This document shows positions 45,701 to 59,197 of a DNA stretch of 64,000 nucleotides, in pieces (position 1 is the first letter of the stretch; every line of letters starts with the position of its first letter). Origin of the DNA: Nymphaea colorata (taxonomy: Eukaryota > Streptophyta > Magnoliopsida > Nymphaeales > Nymphaeaceae); contig NC_045139.1 of assembly GCF_008831285.2 (NCBI RefSeq), positions 29,181,206 to 29,245,205 of the forward strand. Direction: 5' to 3'. The translations under genes were made by a program, and so were the position numbers. The notes under the pieces are model-generated. The model searched no databases. It had not been told where the DNA came from and was given only the letters and a program-made list of their open reading frames with translations.

Positions 45701-47136
45701 TATTTTACATTTTTTTTTTTCGGTTCCATGATTACGTCTTATATGGATCGAACGTAGTCAGAAAATTTATGTTTAAGAAGATAAAAAAGATTAAGATAAC
45801 ATCGATTAGGAAGTAAATGCATGTCTGTGGCCGCTAATGTGGAGAAGGCACATGTTATTTAGACACCAAGTGAGATATCAACTTCTTGTTCCATCTCATT
45901 TTTAAAAATTTTCTCTTGGTTAAAGGTGAAACCCGTTTGAATATGGTGGAAAATGTCTTAGATGAAATGTCCTAAGACCTAATTTCTGTTATTTCTTTTT
46001 TTTTTTTAATTGCAGCTAATTTGGCGTTACACAAATTCTTTTGGGAGTTTTTAACAAGAGAAAAAAAAAACACCAAGGCTCGCCTTTTATATATAGCCTT
46101 ATTTTAAAAATTTTAGTTTAAAAATAATAGGAAAGTTGTAAGTTGATCTGAATGAAAAACAATTACAAATCAATCCCGAAGACATTGGTTCAATAGACGA
46201 GACAACCACCGGCAGGCGGTCAGTTTTCATTTTCGTACTAAAAAAATATATTGACACATCTATCCTCAGACACACAGAAAACAAGTTTGGTACCACATTA
46301 GTGAAAAAATTCAGATCTAAATATTCTAGATTTTGATGAAAACCTTTGAATCTCCAGTAAAACTTAAAAGTTTTGAAGATGTGGAGTGGCATGAGCATCA
46401 ACTTCCTTGTGATTCCTACACAAGCTTAAATGGGGAAGAAAGGAATTCGGCTGTCACTCGAAGAATAGTCCAGTTACTTTGGTTGACTTGGTCGTAGTCT
46501 TTGGTCAAGTTGGCAATTTGGATCTTGGGTCATCAATCATGGAGAAGACTAATGGTGACTTTGAATGATGGAAGGAAAAATGTTTTCTGTTATTAAAGTT
46601 ATTTATTTTTATCAAGAGTTAAATTATATATTTTTAACGTATTTCAGTTTTTTTTTCCACTGCACCAGTCCGTACTGGAAATTAGGGCGAAAGTCTGTAC
46701 TTCCCTTGCAAAATTGAAAAAAAATCTCGCCCTATTGTTAAAACTCTTCCAACCGATCTCTGTCGATCCAGCTACAGTCGGTTTGAATCATCTCCAACCA
46801 GGACGGGCTTCCTGTGAATTCGGCAACGTCAACAATAGCCCCACCTTGACAAAAACAACGTCGCTGTCTGAGAGTTTGATCGCTCCTTCCTTCTTATGGA
46901 TTCCATGGTCTTCTCCTTCTCCCGTGGACAACTTCGCCCTGGCAGAGTCCCCGTTTCCTCGCTTCTGCGTTACTCGCGACCTTTTTTCCTCCAAATTCGT
47001 CGAAACCGTCAATCTCGTGCTCATTCTACTGCAAGATAAAGACTCCCCACCAAGCCTTTCCCCATATTCGTGAGACAAAGCTTGGTTTTTTGCGAGAAGG
47101 ATCAAGGTTCATTTGCAGTCTTCTTGGCCGCCGGGG
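42736..47136. other. SF3B1 3' UTR and AT-rich intergenic region
   Basis: 42736 to about 43200 is likely 3' UTR (AATAAA at 43171-43176). After that I see no supported gene on either strand. Small local duplications occur at 44083-44122 (two 20-bp copies of ACGTTTCACCTSACCCTTAA) and about 45495-45540 (TTTAGATCGAATAGTTTGG twice). The GC-richer stretch 46730-47136 is probably promoter and 5' leader of the next gene. Confidence 0.5.
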
Positions 47137-49596
47137 ATGGTTGGATTTGTCTCCGACGAATTGTTGGGTACCTTTGTGCCCATCCTGGTCTATTGGGTAT
47201 ACTCTGGGATTTACGTCTTGTTGGATAGGTTCGAGGATTATAGGTTGCACACGAGAGCTGAAGAGGATACTAAGAATCTTGTTTCCAAGCGGACGGTCGT
47301 GAGAGGCGTTCTACTCCAACAAGCAATTCAAGCCGTCGTCGCCACCGCCTTGTTTGCGGTATGTTTTTTTCAATCTTTCCGGTTGCTTCTGAGAACAAGT
47401 GAAGTTTATTTCTTTCTTTTTCAGGTTGCATGGTTAGGATGTAAGTCTTTGTTTGGCTTGCAGCACTTACCAAACGAATGGAATCAGTTTTGGGGGGTTT
47501 AATTGTTTTTGGGTTTATGGATTTACTTTGTTGGAATGTTGTGTTCTTTATGTTTATCTTGGTCTTCTTGTCCTGTGGCTGTTTTTATGGACTTGGGGAG
47601 GTTGAATTCAGTCAATCCCACGATTGGCTTATGTGCTTTTTAGTAGTCTGCTTTCCAGATTGTGTGTACTAGTGGTGAGAAGACTTCATTTTTCTGAATC
47701 TCTTTCTAGCATCTGTATTTAGGATATTTTGAAAGAGAGAATTTTTCAAGGGCCTTGTTTTTTGTGTTGGATTTTGTGTTCTGGATTCTTTGAAGGGCAG
47801 CTTACAGTTCATGGATGCCATGGTAACTGGTTGTACTCGTTGTAGATAAGTCCAATCCCTTATTTTAGTTTACGTCTTTGAATCAAACCTGCTGTATACT
47901 GTAGAAGTTTTGATTCAGGGGGATGGTACGGAGGCTTCAGGTTGAATTCTTCCGGTTAGGCCACAACGCGGTACGTGTGCTTTGGCTGTCGTAAAAGCAT
48001 CCTAAGTGCAGATTTCACGGGCACCACCGTCTGTACAAAGTGTATATGTGGTCCATTCGTGCTAGAAATTTTGAAACAAAAGATGGACTTCTTTCGATTG
48101 AGGACAATTTCCATCTCATTTCTGTCATATGTCTCTAGCTTTTGACCCTCTACCAACGGTTTGTCTTTAAATTCTTGTTGCAATTTACGTAGGAAATTTT
48201 GTTGTTCACATTCTTGATGCTCTCTCTCTCTAGGAATTAGGAAGCTGCTGTGTCAAGAAATAATCTAGGCACAATATTAAGGTTGGTGAATGAACTGGGC
48301 ATGCTACTTGGATCTGTTCTCTTTGGCACATTAGCCTGAATACATGGTTTCTTTGTCGATTTGTAACATTTTAATGAGCTAAGCCAGAAGAAAGGTATTT
48401 CAGCTCATTGGCAGATCCCATCCATCCTATGGCCTCCATTTTAGCATCCAAAAGCACTACAGACTAGGACACAAAGTCATAATTAGATGCAGACATATAT
48501 GGACATCATTTCACTAAAAAACTGGTTGATACGATACTGTTCCCATTTATAGAATGATACAGACGTTCTAGCGACAGATAGATAAAATAGTCACCTGTGC
48601 ATCCCAATTTGTTGGTTTCCAGAAGTGCTGAGAGGTTCGTGAATAAACACATGATTGCTTAAACTAAAATTTGAACACAGCATCCGGTTTAGAATAAAGA
48701 TGGCTAGACAAAAACAACATGTATTATGAATCTCAGATTAGACCTCAAATAAATGTGTTCACATTTACAAAGGCAGCAAACCTTGCAATGTTATGAAATA
48801 TGAACTTATAGATTCTTATATATTTGAAAAGAACCAGACAAATCTAAGTAGAATGGGAGGATTTTCTAACAAAGATGTCGTTTCTAACAATGATTCTAGA
48901 TGTACATGGAAGCCAAATAATTTAGCGTGTGTTGTCCTTCAATTTTTGAAAAGCAAATATATTTGCACATTCACAATAACAACAAGTCTATGTTATTAAC
49001 CTAATAGTTTCGTATATATTTTAAGCAAACATACAAGCTACGGAAATACAGGAAGATTTTTAACAAGGATGTCATTTTGAACAATGATAGCAAACCAACA
49101 ATTTATTATATTTTTTCCTTAAAGTTCTAGAAGACCTAGTCAAACACACACACACATACTCATGTATCATCATCGTTTACTCACAACTTGCATTCTATGT
49201 CACCTTCTTTCTACTCAAGAGTTGCCCTGTGCTTTCGATCTTACATATGTTCAGGCTCCCTATTACTCATCTAGGGCACAGTGACAACAACTGACCACTA
49301 GTCAAGATTGGGCACTGCCTTTGAATTTTCACATGCATGCATGCACGCACATCTATGGATACTATAAATACTTATTCTTGTTGTGAGGAATCAAAGACCT
49401 TTCATCTTTTCCTTGCTAAGAAATTGGGAAGATTTTAATTGTGGTGTTTTGACCAGTCAATTTAGCACTTTATCATGAATGTATAAGCAGCTCAAGTTGC
49501 AGTAAGATATACTGTAGGATAACCTTAGATTCTCAAGAAATTGGATTTGACCAAGTTTTTTTTTAGGACAAACTTTTGAAGCTGGTGTTGTCAGCT

Positions 49597-49689
<93 letters not shown>

Positions 49690-50767
49690 GTGTGTGCGCG
49701 CGCTGGATGTTGACTGGGAATTCAATAAGTTTCTCTTTAAGTTTACAAATTTAGGATTTCTTTCAACATGAATATAAATTAGCATTCTTTTAGCTATTGG
49801 AAATCTCTTTGTAGGTCAATTACCAGATAGACGAAGTTTTTACCTTATTGGATACAAGCATCCTGCATGTGTTTAACTGAAGTAGTGTTTTATGGTCTTT
49901 TTTTAAGGTCGAATAGCTATGCTTTGCTTTTCAGTAACTAGTTGTCATACTTTGCTTTTTAAGGTCGAATAGCTATGCTTGACTAGGGTTTCTAGAGAGA
50001 AGAAACTAAGCTGAGGGCATGGCTTTTGTTGATGTTGAAGCTTCCTTATAAAAGCTTCAAAACACATGGAACTTAATCTACTTGATATTGCAATTCTAGT
50101 AAGTACTGGTAGACTTGAACTGTCATGCATTTTCCTATCCAGCTTCAATGAAACTTTTTCATGTGCTCTCGGTCGTGGCTTTATGTCTTTCAATTTCAGT
50201 TTCATGATAAATCTTTTCAATGTGCAGGTCAGTGGGAACAGTGGAAATGCTTCCTCTGCTCAACTCTCAACCTTTACACACGTGAAGCGGTTCATTATTG
50301 CAATGTTTGTGATGGACACATGGCAGTATTTAATGCATAGATACATGCATCACAACAAGTTCCTGTACAAGCATATTCACTCCTATCATCATAGGCTTGT
50401 GGTCCCTTATGCCTTTGGCGCCCTATATAATCATCCAGTGGAGGGTCTGCTTATGGATACTGTTGGTGGTGCTTTATCATTCCTCATCTCAGGGATGTCA
50501 CCTCGTGCTTCCATTTTATTTTTCTCTTTTGCTACCATCAAAACAGTTGATGATCATTGTGGACTATGGTTGCCCGGAAACTTGTTCCACATTTTTTTCC
50601 AAAATAATACTGCATATCATGATATTCACCATCAACTTTATGGAAACAAATACAATTTCTCACAGCCATTCTTTGTTGTGTGGGATAAGGTCCTTGGGAC
50701 ATACATGCCTTACACTCTTAAGCAAAGAAAAGATGGTGGTTTAGAAGCTTATCGAACCAAAGACTGA
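47137..50767 (+). CDS. SBH: Sphinganine C4-hydroxylase (fatty acid hydroxylase superfamily)
   Basis: Two coding exons, 47137-47358 and 50228-50767, join in frame (GCG|GTATGT ... GTGCAG|GTC) to give 253 residues. The sequence follows Arabidopsis SBH1/SBH2 from MVGFVSDELLGTFVP to the tail. Three histidine boxes bind the di-iron centre: HRYMHH, HSYHH and HDIHH. Several hydrophobic segments (LVYWVYSGIYVLL, an Ala/Val-rich stretch at the exon junction, LSFLISGMSP) fit an ER membrane protein. The enzyme hydroxylates C4 of the long-chain base to form phytosphingosine (t18:0), needed for plant ceramide composition and growth. The 2869-nt intron holds a long CT microsatellite. The boundary falls in the poorly conserved loop after the Ala/Val-rich segment, so a few residues there are less certain. 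Confidence 0.93.
49602..49690. repeat. (CT)n microsatellite in SBH intron
   Basis: About 88 bp of CT repeats with two CCCTC interruptions, ending in a short GTGTGTGCGCGCGC. Confidence 0.95.
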
Positions 50768-52384
50768 GGCAGATGGTAATATTCTGTTCATGTAGAGTTG
50801 CACTTATAGGACATGCATATAAATATATTGGTGAACAGCGTTATTGTAATCTACTTTTTCTTCTTTCTTTTAAACAGAGAATTATCAGCTCTTATGTGTA
50901 CCTGAATGGTCTTTAGTATTTAATGACATTATTGCATATAAATCCCTCCACAGCTGTCTGATGGTTCTTCTGAGAAGAGTATTGAACTACAGGAAATAAA
51001 TGAAATATTCTGATGTTCAGTAACTTGAACATGATTTTTGTGCGCGATAGACCATAACTTGGTGTGCCCTTCAGTGATGTGATTTAGTGCAAGCTCGATG
51101 ACATTTATTGATTGCCCTCCCGATGTGTCTTGATGTACATTCAACCATGTGAACCGTTGCTGTATTCCTGAAAGTTGTTAAATCTGAAATAAGGTTTGGA
51201 CACTTAGATACAAAGCTTCATTTTTTCATATGTAATCTGCGACCTGAACCCTTTCTAAAAAAAAATCCTTATATTTAACATCATGGTCCAACTTTTGCCT
51301 GCAAGTTCTCTGCTTATTTGGTGTGAGCAACTTGTGGATGTCAACGAACTGGAATGTAACCAAGTCAAAATCTGCAGATGAATGGGCCGATCAGGCTCAA
51401 GATTTTGTTTCCTGGTGGGCAGGAGGTATTTGGGTTTCCTGCACCCTTGACCTTGTAACGTAGGTGGAATTCCCCTACTGTTACTAGGAAAGACACGTAA
51501 TATCTTAGCTTACTGGTAGTCTTTTTCCATTTCTACGTTTGGTGCAGCATAATATTAATGAAATGTCCGTATTGCCATGAAATTGCTTCAAGAAAACATG
51601 CCTTGGAAATTTCCTGTGGTTCGTCCAAGTCGACTGATGATACTCGTGCTGCCGTGCACTTGCATATTTCGTATTACATGAAATGCCTTTGAGCATTTTC
51701 ACAGCTAAAGAATGTCCGAACCAGTTTCCAGACTGCTACAAAAAACTACAATATTGGTATTTTTGATGCCACGGGGTCAAACTTTTTGTAAATGTCTCGT
51801 TTAATTGCTTTAAGTATGTCTATGCATGTGTAAGCATCCGTGCAATTATCGATGGGTGTTACTGTGTTGGTCTCTCAGATCTACATGGAGTCTAACAATG
51901 CATCCGGAACCACAACAGCCAAGTCAACATATCTCGTGAAAGGCTCCGGTCGGGGTTTTAGAGTATGAACCAGAAGCCAAAAGGATAGGTCATTATCAAT
52001 TTAGGGATGTCAATATATCCAATCTGCATCAGATATTGAACTGAACCATTCCAAAAAAATTGGATATGAAAAAAAAAATTACTTTCTGATTAAAACATGA
52101 GGTGAAATTCGGATTTAAAAAATGACATCCGATCATATTCAGATTCAGATATACATAGTTATTTGATCGGATTCAAATTCATACACATACATTTTTTGAA
52201 AATCGATTAGACTCGCATTCAAAATTCAGGTTCAGATTTGGAAGCAAATGTAAAAAACGATTTGTGTTCGGATATAAATGTAAAAATCAGTGTGTGTTTC
52301 TAACATGTAAAGTGGAAACATGATTGGTTACGCATATAAAAATATTTCTGCTGGAAAATGCAGCCAGGTCTTTTGAGTAGCTTT
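50768..52384. other. SBH 3' flank and intergenic DNA
   Basis: No gene seen. An AATAAA at 50995-51000 is a possible poly(A) signal. 52005-52300 consists of degenerate GGATTCAAATTC-like dispersed repeat motifs. Confidence 0.5.
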
Positions 52385-55300
52385 AGACAGGATAAGTTGG
52401 CGCGGTAAGCTATCATGCGAGCGACTCAAAGAAATCAGCGACCCCACCAATACTTACACCTACTCCAACCGTAGAGACAATACCAATCTAGTCCAATGTA
52501 AACTTGACTGGTGCCTTGTCAGTCCTAGCTGGGAGGACATGTTTTCCTACAGTTGGACGTTAACTACAAAGTGCCGGCCCACGTCTGACCATAAAGCTTT
52601 GATCATGTCTATCACAAATCAGACCTCTAAGCCATTTTCATTTTGTTAGGCCTTGGCTTATGGTTCATGAGGCCAGAAACATAATCCAGCAAGCATGGCA
52701 ACAACCCAGTAGTAATTGTCCCATGCAGAACTTTACAATGAAGCTTAAAACAGTCAGCCAGCGACTAAAAGTCTGGAACAGACTCCAATTTGGAAACATC
52801 GGCCTCAGAATTCAATCCCTCTATGGTGAGTTGGACAGGTTATCCAAAAGTATTGAAGACGGTCACCTAGCAGATATTACAAAAGAAGCAGAAGTGAGAC
52901 ATGATCTTCAACGAGCTCTGGATTGGGAGGAAGTCCTCTGGAGAGACAAAGCCAAGACCCGCTGGCTTCGCAATGGTGACCGTAACACCAAATTTTTCCA
53001 ATCAGTTGCCAAGAATAGAGAACGGAAAAACAAAATTACTAAACTCATGATTGGCGATGAGATGATTGAAGGAGATGACAACATCAACAACGCTGCCACT
53101 CTCTATTTTGAAACATTTATGAGCTCAGATTTTGCTAATGGTGAATTGTTTGAGCATATGATGCAGGGTAATACTGTCTCTTATATGGAAAATCAATTTT
53201 TAGAAGCTCCAGTGACCAAGCAGGAAATTAAAGATGTTGTTTTCAGCCTCGATCGGGGATAATGCAGCAGGTCCAGACAGGTTCCCCAACTATTTCTTTC
53301 AAGACATGTGGGCAGTGGTTGGAGATGATACATGTAAAGCTGTCACCTATTTCTTTAATTCAGGAAGACTGTGTAAGGAGGTAAATCACACCAATATCAT
53401 GCTCATTGCTAAATTTCAGGGAGCAGAAAGAATTGATGACTTTAGGCCAATTGCCTTTTGCAACACGCTATATAAAATCATATCAAAAGTAATGGTTGCT
53501 CGCATGCAAAGTATCTTAGCGCGAATCATTGATCCATCCCAAGGGGCTTTTTTGAAGAATCGAGTGATCCACGACCAGCTTCTTCTTGCACAAGATATCA
53601 TGGACTGGTGTCTGAATGGTAAACAACGAGTTGCTTGCCTCAAATTGGACCTCTCTAAAGCTTATGACCACATCTCCTAGGACTTTCTTGAGAAGAGTAT
53701 GCAATGTCTTGGTTTCAGTCAGGATTGGATCTCCAAGCTAATGACCACTGTGAGAACCACATCATATTCCTTACCGATCAATGGTCATGAAGGGAGACGT
53801 TTTGGTAGTAAAAGAGGAGTCAGATAAGGGGATCCTCTATCCCTCTACCTTTTCATTATGGCAATGGAAATGGTTTCTAGAGGTTGGAAAAGTCAAGTGA
53901 TGCACACAAAGATCGCCCTCCCGAGAGCTCCTAGAGCGATGGAGAAAATCAGCTCCATCATGTTTGCTGACGATGTTCTGATCTTTTGCAAAGCCACCAG
54001 TCACTCTTTACAAAGAATAAAATTTTTCTTTGTGGAGATGGAAAGCACTCCAGGGTTAAAGATCAACCCCCCAAATCTAAAATTATCTTTTGTAATGTTC
54101 ACTAGAGTGATCAACCTAGCTTGGCAGCAATTCTTAACTGAAAAATTACCAATTTACCCCTAAAGTATCTTGGTCTTTCCCTCCTCTCAGGTGCCTAACA
54201 GAGGAAATTTGTAGAGATTTGACTGATAAATTTGACAAAAAACTTTCAAACTGGAAAATGACCTCCCTTTCTTATAGTGGCAGGCTTTGTCTCATCAAGC
54301 ACAACCTTCAATCTCTACAAAAATTGGAAGCTTCAATGGCCAGATTCATATGAGCTGATAATCCAATTGGTACGCACAAATATAGATGGAAGGCATGGAG
54401 CACTCTCTGCAGGCCTAAAGAAGAAGGCAGAGTAGGTCTCAAGAAGTTGGAGGCAATGAATGCTTCTCTTCTCGCGAAAAGGGTCTGCCAGCTTGTCAAT
54501 AGCAACTCCCTTGCATGGAATTGGTGTAAGAATAGATGTTTGGGATCAGTCAAGAGCCTGTGGTTCCTTAAAAGACCATGGACTGGTTTTTACTTTTGGA
54601 AAAGTCTAGGTTGGGCTTGGACAAAGATCGAAGACAAGATTGTTTGGACAATCGAAGATGGTCAATCTGCCCTCTTTTGGTTGGACAAGTGGGGAGATGT
54701 TCTGCTCAAAAACTGTATTCAAGCTAATGACTATATACTGTCAGTAAGAACTTCCACCTCAATGTTGTTATGGCTCGAAACAAATATCTGCAGCAGTCGA
54801 TCAACATTCCTCTTGCCATGACTCAGGTTAGTAAAATCACCTTGACTGACAATAGGGACTCGCTTGGGTGGAAATCTGATCCCAACATGAAGTTGTCATC
54901 AACTATGTTCTATGAAGCTCTCAGACACAAAGCTAATAAGGAGCCCTGGCGTAAATTAATTTGGAATAACACTGCTCCCCCAAGGGCTTGTTGGTTCGTC
55001 TACATGGCATGCGACAATAGGCTACCCACTTTGGACTGTATTCAACGAAGAGGAATCACTCTAGTTAACAGATGTGCCTTATGTCGCAAAGCCCAGGAAT
55101 CCAACTGCCATATCCTCATTCAATGTGACCAGGCCCGTAAAACTTGGCAATGGATAGTTAAGAAGTTTGGAAAGTCTAGAGTGCCCTGAGAGGATATTAA
55201 CCAGGAGCTCCAAATCTGGATGAATAATCGTTTCAAGCACCATTGGATGACCAAATGTTGGTCTGTCACCTTTCATATAGTTTGCTGGCAGCTGGGCGGT

Positions 55301-55974
55301 CAGGAATATGGCCTACCATGAAGGTTGGCTTGCGAATGGGGCTCAATCCCTTTACCACATCATTTGGCAGAAATGCAAAGAGGCCTATAAAGCCTTTCAA
55401 TGGAATGACATGGATACAAATCTGGTTGAACTTTGGGGGAGCCATGGTCTCATTTGTTCAAATGTAGTGGAAGATGTAGGCATCTTAGATAAGTTGTATG
55501 TCATCACTGTCATCATTAAATGCAAAAGAATTGTGGTTGGGTGCCTACAAGACTCAGATGCTAACATTAAAGGCACTTTGTCCCTAGAAGCATGTTATGG
55601 TTAGATGATGCAGAATTTAACATACTCAAGTGGGAGGAAACTGTGCGCTCCACCAACCCGATCCCCCTTGCCATTTATTCCAACAACAAAGGATAGATCA
55701 GACGCCTCAAGTCTATTATTGAAGGTAGAAGGAATTGGCCTGAGAAATGACGTTTTTTATCTAAACACAGTGGCCACTGGAGGCTCACAGATGATACAAT
55801 TCCCTTCAACATCGGCTCTTTGATAAGGGACTGCTCTGACCCTTTTGACAGATACTCTACTAGTTGATCATCTTATATGCTCAATTTTGTTTTTTTGGGT
55901 GAGGCGTTTTAGCCTGGTTTTGTATTACTTGTGAGGGGTTGCTGTGTTAGCAGCTCTGTTTTTTTTTTTTTTTT
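52385..55974 (+). mobile_element. L1-type LINE retrotransposon, 5'-truncated and decayed
   Basis: 52408-52640 reads as the C-terminal end of an apurinic-type endonuclease (TNTYTYSN..., KLDWCLVSPSWED, SDHKALIM). It is followed by a linker, reverse transcriptase from about 53230 (DDFRPIAFCNTLYKIISK, GAFLKNRVIHDQLLLAQ, LKLDLSKAYDHIS, FADDVLIFC) and a zf-RVT finger at about 54890-55185 (CDNRLPTLDCIQRRGI, CALCRKAQESNCHILIQC). Frameshifts (for example near 53255) and stops (53678, about 53825) break it repeatedly. The endonuclease N-terminus and ORF1 are missing. The 3' region has the GGGTGAGGCGTTTTAGCCTGG block often seen at plant L1 ends, then a T run at 55959-55974. Confidence 0.9.
52660..53680 (+). 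pseudogene. LINE linker and reverse-transcriptase N-terminal half (frameshifted)
   Basis: Two overlapping frames: 52660-53262 (charged linker, with EEVLWRDKAKTRWLRNGDRN, typical of plant L1 elements) and about 53234-53680 (reverse transcriptase motifs up to LDLSKAYDHIS). A small indel near 53240-53260 separates them, and a TAG at 53678 ends the second within the catalytic palm. Confidence 0.85.
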
Positions 55975-57713
55975 GACGTCTCTACTTACCGTTTGATGCA
56001 TGGCATTCTTGTCAATCTTGTACATCTTTCTTCATGTACATATAATTCCTTCTCAATAAATGGTGGGGAGCCTACCTCCCAACATTCTTCATTGGAAGTT
56101 GTCATGCGAGCAATCATGGTTCGATTTAAACGGGCCTCACTCTCTTCCTCTTTCTTTTTATGTGATATATTTCGACTGGTACGTGCGCCTCCCTCGTTCC
56201 ACAATGGCTTGGAGCTAGACTGGCATGTTGAAGGGGTACAGGTCCTGGTTTCCCTTGAAACTCCTTCAAGAATACTTGCTTGCAGTAACTGATCAAGAGT
56301 TATGGCTCATATCACTGGTACAAACACTGCGTAGAATTTTCATTACAATTAATGGCGTTTTTTGGTAGAGTCTCACAAACTAACCATTCTTAATGTCTGT
56401 TCATCAACGCCTAATTTATTTTCCTCTTCTCTGTGTGTTTTGCATTGACATGATCACCAGCCATGCTGAGACCCACCTCATTAACAGATTGGTGGGTTGT
56501 TCTTTGAGCTCGATTATTTGTAAAAGGCAGGAATCAAGTTGAGGTGATTCGAAACCATATCTAGCTTTCACCAACAAAGTGTCTGCCTGCAAAGCCACTA
56601 CCAACGGTGATTGTAGTTTGCTGCAATGCTTGAATTTAAGTTAATCTCTTAGTGGCTGGCTGTTGTGCAAAGACTTGGGACACAGTTCTAGCTGTTTTTC
56701 CGACCAACCCCCATTAATTCCAGGGTTTCTACAGCTAGCTCTACCCATTTATCATTCTACTTTTCCGTTCGTAATTATTTGCCTATTAAATAAGGGACCA
56801 TGACAAGTCCCCTTGTAAATGCTAAAAGCATTGTCCCCATCTTGAAGAATATCTTGAAAGGCCTTTATTTCCTTCGATCAAATGGGCAGATGAAGCTAGA
56901 TCTAGCCAGATCATGGAAGTTGGGTTGATTTTTTTGTAGAATGCTTATAGTTGTGGCCTTCAAATAAATTTCCCTGCTAGTGTCTCTGTTTTTGCCTTTT
57001 TTTTTTTTTTTCAACACTTGGTTAAAATCGAAGCGCTAACCCATTACTAATGTAATAAGCCTGCACTACTGAATGAATGGGTGGACTCTATCTAGAGGAC
57101 ATCTTGATCTTGCTGTTGTAGTAAAAAAGCTAACGATCCGATTCTGCAAACCTTTTTCTTTTCTAGTAATAAGAACCTTGAAGTTCATGACCTTCGCCTG
57201 CTAAACAACTAACAAGTGTTCATCAACTTGCGTCATGATTGTGGACGCAACACTTTTAGTTCATGAACTTGGTTGTTCACGTTAAGAATCAAAACGTGAA
57301 AGAAGAAAGGGTTTGGTCAGAATTACTGCCTAGAGAACCCTTTTATCTGACTGAACATAGAGTAAGAAACATGTCTATTCAGAGAAGAATCATATTATGT
57401 TTATTTAATTGAGCTTCTCCACAATTTCCACCACTGGTTTATATTCAGTTTAACTAATATTTCAGCAGATCCTGTGTGGTACTGAGATAAATCTGATCTT
57501 CCCTGTATGCGTGTGTACAGACTACTTGAAAGCCCTTGTGGCAAACCTCCTTTCACCATATGTCATCTTACAACAAAATGTGGAGCCACTCGCAGTTACA
57601 TTTCTTCATATCTTCATCTGATCAGTGTTCAAAATTTGGGCCAACTAGCCAATGGGCAAGATCCATCACATCATATCAGCCATCGTCTGTGTTGAATTTG
57701 ATCTGACCTTGCC
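55975..57713. other. Intergenic, no gene seen
   Basis: AT-rich sequence with T runs at 56997-57012. No reading frame of recognisable protein character. Confidence 0.5.
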
Positions 57714-57838
57714 TCATATCCTGAACCACTGAAGTGGATGAAGCTCAAACAGCTCCTGCATCTTGCCAGGCAACTCACTTGCATCTTGTGGCGGATGATA
57801 CCCTGAGATATACAGTTGCCCCCACAATGGATCAACTG
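57714..57838 (-). pseudogene. Coding-like C-terminal fragment, family not recognised
   Basis: On the minus strand an open stretch reads DPLWGQLYISGYHPPQDASE, then LPGKMQELFELHPLQWFRI, then TGA at 57714-57716. The composition and proline/tryptophan pattern look like real protein. It is closed upstream by a stop near 57842 unless an intron ends there. It could be a last exon or a remnant; no partner exon was found nearby. Confidence 0.35.
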
Positions 57839-58404
57839 GCTCTCAACTTCGAAGTCAGCAATCGCGGCTTGCTCTTATGATCGTTGGTCCACGTAAACGT
57901 GTGTGAACGCAGATGGCTCGATCGTCGGAAACGATGGCCCAAATTCAATCACTCTAGTAATCACTTTCAGTCATGAGCGACATTCTTGCAGATTCTGTGA
58001 TCATATCTTCCTTTCCTATTGAATGGCATTGATGATTAGCTACAGGGGCATGGCCCCATATACTGCAGCTGCAGGACACCCGTTTCATTTCAGCCATTGG
58101 GGTTCCTTTCAAGAAAGGGAGACTAAGGCTCAAGTTGATAAGCAAGAATTTAAAGCCGAGTTGCCAATACAGTTGTGATGTCACTACGAGGTAGCAAGAT
58201 GTTGGCATCCATTACAGAGGAGGAATATGATCATTCCTTCCTATGCATAAATGATTTATTCATTTATTCCTTCGCTTGCTTGATTTTGTGTGGTGCATGT
58301 GTTTTATAATGATGGGAGTCAAGCTGAAAATAAATCAAAATGAATGTGGGGGAGCTTGGCCTGCTCATATGATGGGGACATTCAAATGCTCAAGAGATTA
58401 CAGC

Positions 58405-58510
58405 TCTCTCTCTCTCTCGCTCTCGTTCGCGCTCACACGCACACACACATGTGGCATGCTAGCAGCGCAGGTGGGTGTGTGCACGCACACACCGACAGAC
58501 AGACACAGAG
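58405..58510. repeat. Compound CT/CA microsatellite
   Basis: TCTCTCTC, then CGCTCACACGCACACACAC, then GTGTGTGCACGCACACACC and ACAGACAGACACAG. Confidence 0.85.
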
Positions 58511-59075
58511 TTTCTGCTACAACAAGCATTAGAACTCTGTAGCCATTCATTCCTGCAGAAGAATTTATCCATTTAATGTAAATTATGATTATGGGTCCAC
58601 AAAGTACGCATCTGTTTTAGATTAAGATGGATGATAAAACCGAGGCCAGCACTGGCAGCTTCAAACATGGCGTCCTGGTTTGGTCATCTAATTTTAAAGA
58701 TGTTCATTGCCCACTTAAAGGTGTTAAGAGTTGGGGCTGAAACCTTGTAACTTGAGCTCTTCCATGGCGTTGTCCTTACAAGATTGTGGGCGGCGCTCAA
58801 CTCACTGAGCTGAGTTGACCTCTTACAGACACAACTGTTTGGTGGTCCGGTCCTTGTCGTGGTTGAGACCCTAAACTAAATTATCTATAGTACTTAAAAC
58901 ACACCTAATGTTACGAAAGGAGCAACTTGTGGATCCACTTGTGCTTCGTCAGTAAAAAGGTTCAGCCCAACGTGTATGATTAACTGACATAACTAAGTTT
59001 TTGTTGCTGAGAGGCGTAAGATAGTTCATCTGGCTGGGAAAGCATGATATCAAGTTGAAGGTACAATATCCGGCC

Positions 59076-59197
59076 CCGACCAAGCACCGACGTAGCCCTC
59101 AACCTTCCGGCGACGAAAAAGATGGGAGTGTGGTCTCAAGATGAAGGTAACCAAGCACCGATGTAGCCCTCAATCTTCCGGTGACAAAAAGGGAAGG
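59076..59197. repeat. Direct repeat, two ~48-bp copies 70 bp apart
   Basis: The block ACCAAGCACCGACGTAGCCC followed by TCAACCTTCCGGCGAC occurs at about 59078 and again, with C-to-T changes, at about 59149. All differences I can see are C-to-T or G-to-A, plus one A-run difference. Confidence 0.8.

Noticed and set aside
46714-47073. 119-codon ORF upstream of SBH
   Set aside because: It lies in the expected promoter and leader, has no family features, and is out of step with the conserved SBH start at 47137.
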